Part shown: positions 7,689-10,367 of the stretch, in pieces
How positions within the stretch are numbered: position 1 is the first letter of the stretch
Layout of the letters: each line of letters starts with the position of its first letter
DNA from: Pseudomonadota bacterium
GTDB lineage: Bacteria > Pseudomonadota > Alphaproteobacteria > Rhizobiales > Xanthobacteraceae
NCBI GenBank assembly: GCA_021779635.1
Contig: JAJYAH010000179.1
Location: 1-10,367, forward strand
Reading direction: 5' to 3'
DNA: 10,367 nucleotides
Position numbers and translations under genes: made by a program
Notes under the pieces: generated by a model
Told to the model about the DNA's origin: nothing
The model's input: the letters and a program-made list of their open reading frames with translations, nothing else
Databases searched by the model: none

Positions 7689-7755
7689 TTTCCGTTGTCT
7701 CCCGACCTTCGCATTGCGTCAGACTGGCAGCGGGGCGCGGTCGAGCATCGGCTGT
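7659..7755. repeat. Left arm of a degenerate inverted duplication
   Basis: This arm covers the first nine codons of the DUF4326 gene and about 65 bp of its leader. Its reverse complement matches 7799-7886 in five blocks in the same order: 7659-7685 with 7860-7886 (26 of 27), 7699-7707 with 7841-7849 (9 of 9), 7714-7720 with 7830-7836 (7 of 7), 7733-7740 with 7811-7818 (8 of 8), and 7746-7755 with 7799-7808 (10 of 10). Small insertions and deletions separate the blocks. Confidence 0.85.
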
Positions 7756-7976
7756 CACGCGAGGCTCTTCCGCCGCAGCGGGAACGGCTTGCCCGTTAAC
7801 AGCCGATGTGCCGCGCCCAGACAGGACACGACGCAACATTGGTCGGGAGCGCCAACGGGTGCAGGGTTCTCAACAAGCATCGCGCGTGGCGGCAGCCGGC
7901 GCGTCGGAGAAGGTGATGAAAAGGTGCTCGTCCGGACGCCTGATAGCAAACGACACTTCGCCCGCCGCGCTATGGA
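7689..7976. other. 288-bp gap of gene remnants between DUF4326 and the 171-aa gene
   Basis: No intact gene is supported. Positions 7689-7886 are taken up by the DUF4326 leader and the inverted duplication with its ~43-bp centre (7756-7798). Between 7976 and 7870 the minus strand has an open frame with coding-like third positions, reading SFAIRRPDEHLFITFSDAP and ending at TGA 7872-7870. It has no credible start because it runs out of frame into the 171-residue gene upstream. It may be the tail of a lost gene or a short GTG-started peptide. Confidence 0.5.
7799..7886 (+). repeat. Right arm: relic of a DUF4326 gene start, plus strand
   Basis: On the plus strand this arm repeats the leader and first codons of the minus-strand DUF4326 gene. 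From 7860 it reads TGC AGG GTT CTC AAC AAG CAT, that is CRVLNKH, against CRVLSKH in the gene. The start codon is replaced by GGG (7857-7859), and after CGCGCG (to 7886) the similarity fades and a stop follows at 7915. It is therefore a non-functional fragment facing away from its parent copy. Confidence 0.8.
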
Positions 7977-8492
7977 TCAGCTGTCGCTCCCGGGCGCGAC
8001 CTGCTCGATAAACTCCTCGAGAAGATCGTTGGTAGACTTGCCAAGGATGGCATCGGCTGAGATGACGACGACTGCACCGGCGAAGCCGTCGGGACGCATG
8101 CGCGAACATGTGAAGGACGACACCGCCGACACGTATCTGAGCGTCGATGAACGCCGCACGATATCCTGAAAGATGAACTCCCAGGACGTTTCGCTGAGAT
8201 CAAGGTCCAGGTGTCCGTCCTGGAGTTCTTCGTCCTTCAAGCTTGCCAGCAGCTTCGTGACGACGCTGTTGGCGGTGTTGTCCACATCGAGCCAGGACGC
8301 GGCGAGCGCAGCCTCGAGTGCCGCGCGCGCGACGATGATCATGTCGGCTGGTTGCGACTCGGCGAAGAAATACCAGCCTTCTCCATCGCGCTCAGACTCA
8401 AAGATGTGGGATAGCAACAGTCGTTCGAGCGGGGTCATGTCCGCCTCAGCGATCGTCTGCTGGATCACAGTCGGGGTATAATAGTCGGCCAT
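7977..8492 (-). CDS. Acidic hypothetical protein (171 aa)
   Basis: A 171-residue protein, strongly acidic. It begins MADYYTPTVIQQTIAEADMT, has a helical segment PLERLLLSHIFESERDGEGW (about 21-40), a middle rich in A, L and D (AALEAALAASWLD), an acidic run LKDEELQDGHLDLDLSETSW, and ends EEFIEQVAPGSDS. No signal peptide, membrane span or catalytic motif stands out. I do not recognise a named family, though the opening resembles uncharacterised proteins on rhizobial plasmids. AAGGAGG lies 6 nt before the ATG, a very strong ribosome-binding site. Upstream are a 16-bp palindrome and a G-free tract, suggesting that transcription of this gene starts anew rather than continuing from the DUF6878 operon. 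An acidic DNA-mimic role is conceivable, but nothing beyond charge supports it. Confidence 0.75.
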   Translation of the reverse strand: MADYYTPTVIQQTIAEADMTPLERLLLSHIFESERDGEGWYFFAESQPADMIIVARAALEAALAASWLDVDNTANSVVTKLLASLKDEELQDGHLDLDLSETSWEFIFQDIVRRSSTLRYVSAVSSFTCSRMRPDGFAGAVVVISADAILGKSTNDLLEEFIEQVAPGSDS

Positions 8493-8521
8493 TTTGGCCC
8501 TCCTTGGATGCAGCGGCGTAT

Positions 8522-8537
8522 GCTCCGTCGACGGAGC
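8522..8537. promoter_or_regulatory. Perfect 16-bp palindrome, possible operator
   Basis: GCTCCGTCGACGGAGC equals its own reverse complement over all 16 positions, with a SalI-type GTCGAC core. It lies 30 nt upstream of the ATG of the 171-residue gene, inside the only spacer where that gene's promoter could be. Having no loop, it is better suited to a dimeric DNA-binding protein than to an RNA hairpin. The cognate protein is unknown. Confidence 0.4.
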
Positions 8538-8543
8538 CAGGCC

Positions 8544-8586
8544 GGGATGAGGTGGATGAGAGAGAGAGAGAGGGAGAGGGAGAGAA
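8544..8586 (-). terminator. G-free pyrimidine-rich tract, rut-like
   Basis: In the minus-strand transcript these 43 nt contain no G and are mostly alternating C and U (a CT microsatellite, GA on the plus strand, at 8558-8586). C-rich, G-less, unstructured RNA just after the last gene of an operon is the classic property of Rho loading (rut) sites. It follows directly after the small hairpin at 8585-8604. Simple-repeat origin without function is the alternative. Confidence 0.4.
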
Positions 8587-8604
8587 CGCCCGATGCAGGG
8601 CGCT
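8585..8604 (-). terminator. Small hairpin directly after the 64-aa gene
   Basis: In the transcript AGCGCCC (8604-8598) pairs with GGGCGTT (8591-8585): seven pairs including one G-U, loop of 6 nt. It starts immediately after the TGA at 8605-8607, and TTCTCTCCC overlaps and follows its 3' arm. It is weaker than the two other terminators in this window and may instead protect the 3' end of the operon mRNA. Confidence 0.4.
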
Positions 8605-8799
8605 TCAGAGCTGCCAGGTCCGCACGATGACCTGTTCCTGGCGGTGATAGTCGAGCATCTGACGGTAGAATCGGTTACGAGCGGCCCGGTGCTTCGGATC
8701 CCGGCGCGTTCGTCTGGTGAGCTTGCGCGACGCCGCGCGAACCACGGTTCGCCAACTATCGTGCACGGTGATGTCCAGGCGCAGATAGGTGCCGTACAT
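8605..8799 (-). CDS. Small basic hypothetical protein (64 aa)
   Basis: A 64-residue protein beginning MYGTYLRLDITVHDSWRTVV, then a strongly basic stretch (RKLTRRTRRDPKHRAARNRF) and YHRQEQVIVRTWQL at the end. The charge and short length suit nucleic-acid binding, but no domain is recognised. The frame is open 34 codons further upstream, yet the ATG at 8799 is chosen: AAGGAG sits 7 nt before it, and this start lies 2 nt after the TGA of the DUF6915-like gene, the tight spacing expected in a coupled operon. It is the last gene of the operon that begins with the DUF6878 gene. Confidence 0.75.
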   Translation of the reverse strand: MYGTYLRLDITVHDSWRTVVRAASRKLTRRTRRDPKHRAARNRFYRQMLDYHRQEQVIVRTWQL

Positions 8800-8801
8800 G
8801 G

Positions 8802-9176
8802 TCAAGCTCCTTCTGCTATCGAAGAAACCAGCTGCTCGAGCTCGCACGCGATGCGCTGCGTGCGGCTCATCCAGGGTTCGGGACGGATGCACCTCACCCA
8901 ATCGGTAAAGGATGGGATGAATCCGAGATCCTCGAGAACATGCTGCTCACCGACCCAGCGCGTCGGGATAACGCGGCCGGACGACAATGTGATGGTCGGA
9001 CCAAAGATGGTCTCGGCCATGAAGATGCCTTCGGCGTGATGGCGGAGCGCGCGGTGCCGGAAATCGGCCGTGATCTGCTTGCTGGCGTCAAACCAGCTAT
9101 GGATCGCCAAATAGTCGTCGACTGCCCCGCCCCACCTCTTCAGCGAGGAGAGCGAATGATGATAGGGATGCGCCAT
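8802..9176 (-). CDS. DUF6915-like family protein
   Basis: A 124-residue protein beginning MAHPYHHSLSSLKRWGG, followed by a hallmark stretch of histidines and aromatics (DDYLAIHSWFDASK, then HRALRHHAEGIFMAETIFG at about 42-60), GRVIPTRWVGEQHV and IPSFTDWVRCIRPEPWM. This pattern fits a family of small alphaproteobacterial proteins annotated, as I recall, as DUF6915; the number is from memory. The conserved histidines (HRALRHH) could bind a metal, but that is inference. Function is unknown, and there is no signal peptide. AAGGAGG lies 5 nt before the ATG and begins within the stop codon of the DUF6878 gene, so translation is probably coupled. The following gene starts 2 nt after its stop. Confidence 0.8.
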   Translation of the reverse strand: MAHPYHHSLSSLKRWGGAVDDYLAIHSWFDASKQITADFRHRALRHHAEGIFMAETIFGPTITLSSGRVIPTRWVGEQHVLEDLGFIPSFTDWVRCIRPEPWMSRTQRIACELEQLVSSIAEGA

Positions 9177-9187
9177 TGCTTCCTCCT

Positions 9188-9664
9188 TCAGAACACATGC
9201 TGGGTGTATTCGGAGGTTTCGATCCGCTCATTGAAGTTGAGCGTGATCGTTCGCTCGCTGACGTCGAGGAGGAAATCGCCGTAGGCGCCCTGGTTATCCT
9301 GCCATCCGGAGTAGGTCTGCTGGAGCAGATCGTAGCCGAGCTTCTCGATCGCGTCCTTCACTGACAGGGTTTGGCGAGTCACAATCTGGTTGCCCCATTC
9401 GACTCGCGCAATCTCGACATGGATGCTCTGGAAGTCCGTGTCACCGCCCTCTCCGTCCGCGACAGCGCCGTCGATTTGCCCCTCATCGGCATAGCCGTTG
9501 AATGTGACCTCCACGGTATCGATGCGCGCACTGGCGAGCGCGTCGAACAACGCTGTCTTGTTCTCGGAGAGAGTGGACTTGCAGAGTCTGATAAATTCCT
9601 GCTCCCGCAGGAGCCAGGAGGCAGAATCGAAACCCGAGCCGCGTGTTGAAGTGTCGTCAGTCAT
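9188..9664 (-). CDS. DUF6878 family protein
   Basis: A 158-residue protein, acidic. Residues ~20-45 (LLREQEFIRLCKSTLSENK, TALFDALA) are helical; the core VEVTFNGYADEGQIDG and the C-terminal QTYSGWQDNQGAYGDFLLD then TITLNFNERIETSEYTQHVF are the recognisable signature of the family annotated as DUF6878, found on alphaproteobacterial plasmids and islands. Its biochemical role is unknown. The start at 9664 was chosen because the family's usual length begins here and GGGAG lies 8 nt upstream; the frame stays open far upstream, but that part is antisense to nothing and out of frame with the ParB gene it overlaps. It is the first gene of a three-gene operon following the ParB terminator. Confidence 0.85.
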   Translation of the reverse strand: MTDDTSTRGSGFDSASWLLREQEFIRLCKSTLSENKTALFDALASARIDTVEVTFNGYADEGQIDGAVADGEGGDTDFQSIHVEIARVEWGNQIVTRQTLSVKDAIEKLGYDLLQQTYSGWQDNQGAYGDFLLDVSERTITLNFNERIETSEYTQHVF

Positions 9665-9687
9665 GATGGTGCTCCCAAGACGATGAA

Positions 9688-9707
9688 GCCCGGCGCAAGC
9701 GCCAGGC
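9688..9707 (-). repeat. Small hairpin in the DUF6878 leader
   Basis: In the transcript GCCTGGCG (9707-9700) pairs with CGCCGGGC (9695-9688), eight pairs including one G-U, closed by a stable CUUG tetraloop. It lies 23 nt before the ATG at 9664 and 28 nt beyond the ParB terminator stem. It could be a back-up terminator lacking a U tract or a leader structure affecting mRNA stability. Confidence 0.4.
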
Positions 9708-9735
9708 CGAGAGATGAAGGGGAAGTGGTAAAGAA

Positions 9736-9763
9736 CTGCGGGGCGGCGGATGCCGCCCCGCAG
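9736..9763 (-). terminator. Intrinsic terminator of the ParB-family gene
   Basis: A perfect 12-bp GC-rich stem: CTGCGGGGCGGC (9736-9747) pairs with GCCGCCCCGCAG (9752-9763) around a 4-nt loop. On the minus strand the stem is followed by TTCTTTACC, a U-rich tract. It starts 7 nt after the TAG at 9773-9771, exactly where a terminator for the ParB gene should be, and isolates the DUF6878 operon from ParB transcription. Confidence 0.85.
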
Positions 9764-9770
9764 CGATGGA

Positions 9771-10367
9771 CTATTCCGCCGCGACTGCGTGCGGCTGCTC
9801 ACTCTCGTCGACCGATTCCTCGTCACCGCTGGAGAGGAATTCGGGAAGCGGCTCGGACGGAGCGTCGGAGCTGTCCGAAGGTGACGCCACGACGGCGACA
9901 CGCAGAGGCTCCGGGAGCCAGCCGGTGCCCTCGAGCAGGCGCTCGGCTTCCTTCGCCATCTCCGACTTCTTGAGATGGTCGATGAGCTGAGCCGAGGATT
10001 CGCCCCTCGCCTCGCGGACCGCATCGATGATACGGCCCTTGGTGACGCGACCAAGATAGTTGTCGACCGTCGGATGCCAGCCGGCCTCCACCATGTCCAG
10101 ACCAACCGCACGGGCGAGGCGATCAGCCTGGTCGAGACGGCGCTGCAGTCCATGGCTGGTAATGCCGGGCCCGCCATGGCGATCGACCTTCTCGAACAGG
10201 GCGTTCACGCCGAAGGAAGCACAATGGGCGAGCAGGGCCAGCCGACTGGCACCGTCGAGCGCAGCCAGCCAATCCCACAGCGCAGCCTCGTCGGTCGGCA
10301 TGTCGGCTCTCCAGCCCTCGTGCCGAGCGGTGATCGATCTGGCGGACGCGCTTTCCTTCAATTCGGG
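9771..10367 (-). CDS. ParB/RepB/Spo0J family protein, C-terminal part
   Basis: The last 198 residues of a protein whose start lies beyond the window. The visible part, from PELKESASARSITARHEGW through DEAALWDWLAALDGASRLAL and LAHCASFGVNALFEK to HPTVDNYLGRVTKGRIIDAV, matches the C-terminal region of the large (~650-750 residue) ParB-like proteins found on alphaproteobacterial plasmids and conjugative elements. The N-terminal ParB nuclease/CTPase-like domain and the helix-turn-helix would be upstream and cannot be checked. The final 35 residues are a low-complexity acidic tail rich in S, E and P. Canonical ParB proteins bind centromere-like sites for partition, but this long class is also suspected of regulatory or nuclease roles. 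No parA neighbour is visible. Transcription ends at the adjacent strong terminator. Confidence 0.85.
   Translation of the reverse strand, partial: PELKESASARSITARHEGWRADMPTDEAALWDWLAALDGASRLALLAHCASFGVNALFEKVDRHGGPGITSHGLQRRLDQADRLARAVGLDMVEAGWHPTVDNYLGRVTKGRIIDAVREARGESSAQLIDHLKKSEMAKEAERLLEGTGWLPEPLRVAVVASPSDSSDAPSEPLPEFLSSGDEESVDESEQPHAVAAE

Noticed and set aside
7870..8109. 79-codon minus-strand open frame
   Set aside because: Its first half is an out-of-frame reading of the 171-residue gene; only its last ~35 codons look coding, and these are reported as a remnant.
8558..8586. GA/CT microsatellite as a CRISPR or tandem-repeat array
   Set aside because: It is a simple dinucleotide run without spacers; no repeat-spacer pattern exists anywhere in the window.
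8800..8901. Longer start for the 64-residue gene at 8901
   Set aside because: The added 34 residues lie inside the DUF6915-like gene in another frame, whereas AAGGAG is placed correctly for the ATG at 8799.
9665..10177. Upstream extension of the DUF6878 frame to 10177
   Set aside because: The extension reads through the ParB gene out of frame and across its terminator; the family-like sequence and a ribosome-binding site begin at 9664.

Overview
The window is GC-rich, and every supportable gene lies on the minus strand, so transcription runs from the high-coordinate end to the low. Gene content points to an alphaproteobacterium, probably Hyphomicrobiales (rhizobia, Bradyrhizobium, Methylobacterium-type relatives), and to accessory DNA: a plasmid, an integrative conjugative element or an island derived from one. 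The evidence is the combination of a large ParB/RepB/Spo0J-type protein, a strawberry-notch helicase fused to a DNA methyltransferase, a Toprim primase-like protein, a DUF2493 (SLOG) protein, a DUF4326 gene and several small DUF proteins. No transposase, integrase, tRNA, rRNA or CRISPR array was seen. The assignment comes from protein pattern recognition, not from a search.

Layout in order of transcription. (1) 10367-9771: C-terminal 198 residues of a ParB-family protein, ended by a near-ideal intrinsic terminator (9736-9763). (2) 9664-8605: a compact three-gene operon of a DUF6878 protein, a DUF6915-like protein and a 64-residue basic protein, with gaps of 11 and 2 bp. It ends in a small hairpin and a 43-nt stretch with no G in the transcript, which looks like a Rho loading site. 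(3) 8492-7977: an unrecognised acidic 171-residue protein. (4) 7976-7381: a damaged area. A DUF4326 gene is broken by a one-base deletion, and its promoter-proximal end is repeated in inverted orientation just upstream. (5) 7290-6508: two unrecognised small proteins and a terminator (6454-6484). (6) 6342-947: a two-gene unit with overlapping stop and start, made of a 1444-residue methyltransferase-helicase and a Toprim protein. (7) 946-636: 311 bp without a gene, holding a 22-bp inverted repeat. (8) 635-1: the DUF2493 protein, cut by the window edge.

The likely theme is maintenance and establishment of a mobile element: partition (ParB), DNA remodelling and methylation (the Sno fusion), priming or nucleotidyl transfer (Toprim), and nucleotide or ligand sensing (DUF2493). 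The strongest candidate for an undescribed function is the translationally coupled methyltransferase-helicase plus Toprim pair. Its architecture recalls the phage P1 DarB class of anti-restriction proteins, but a defence, anti-defence or replication role cannot be settled from sequence alone.

The non-coding signals may be the most distinctive part. A similar hairpin leader precedes two unrelated genes (6357-6393 and 7303-7336), there is a large near-perfect inverted repeat at 757-834, and there is a degenerate inverted duplication at 7659-7886.
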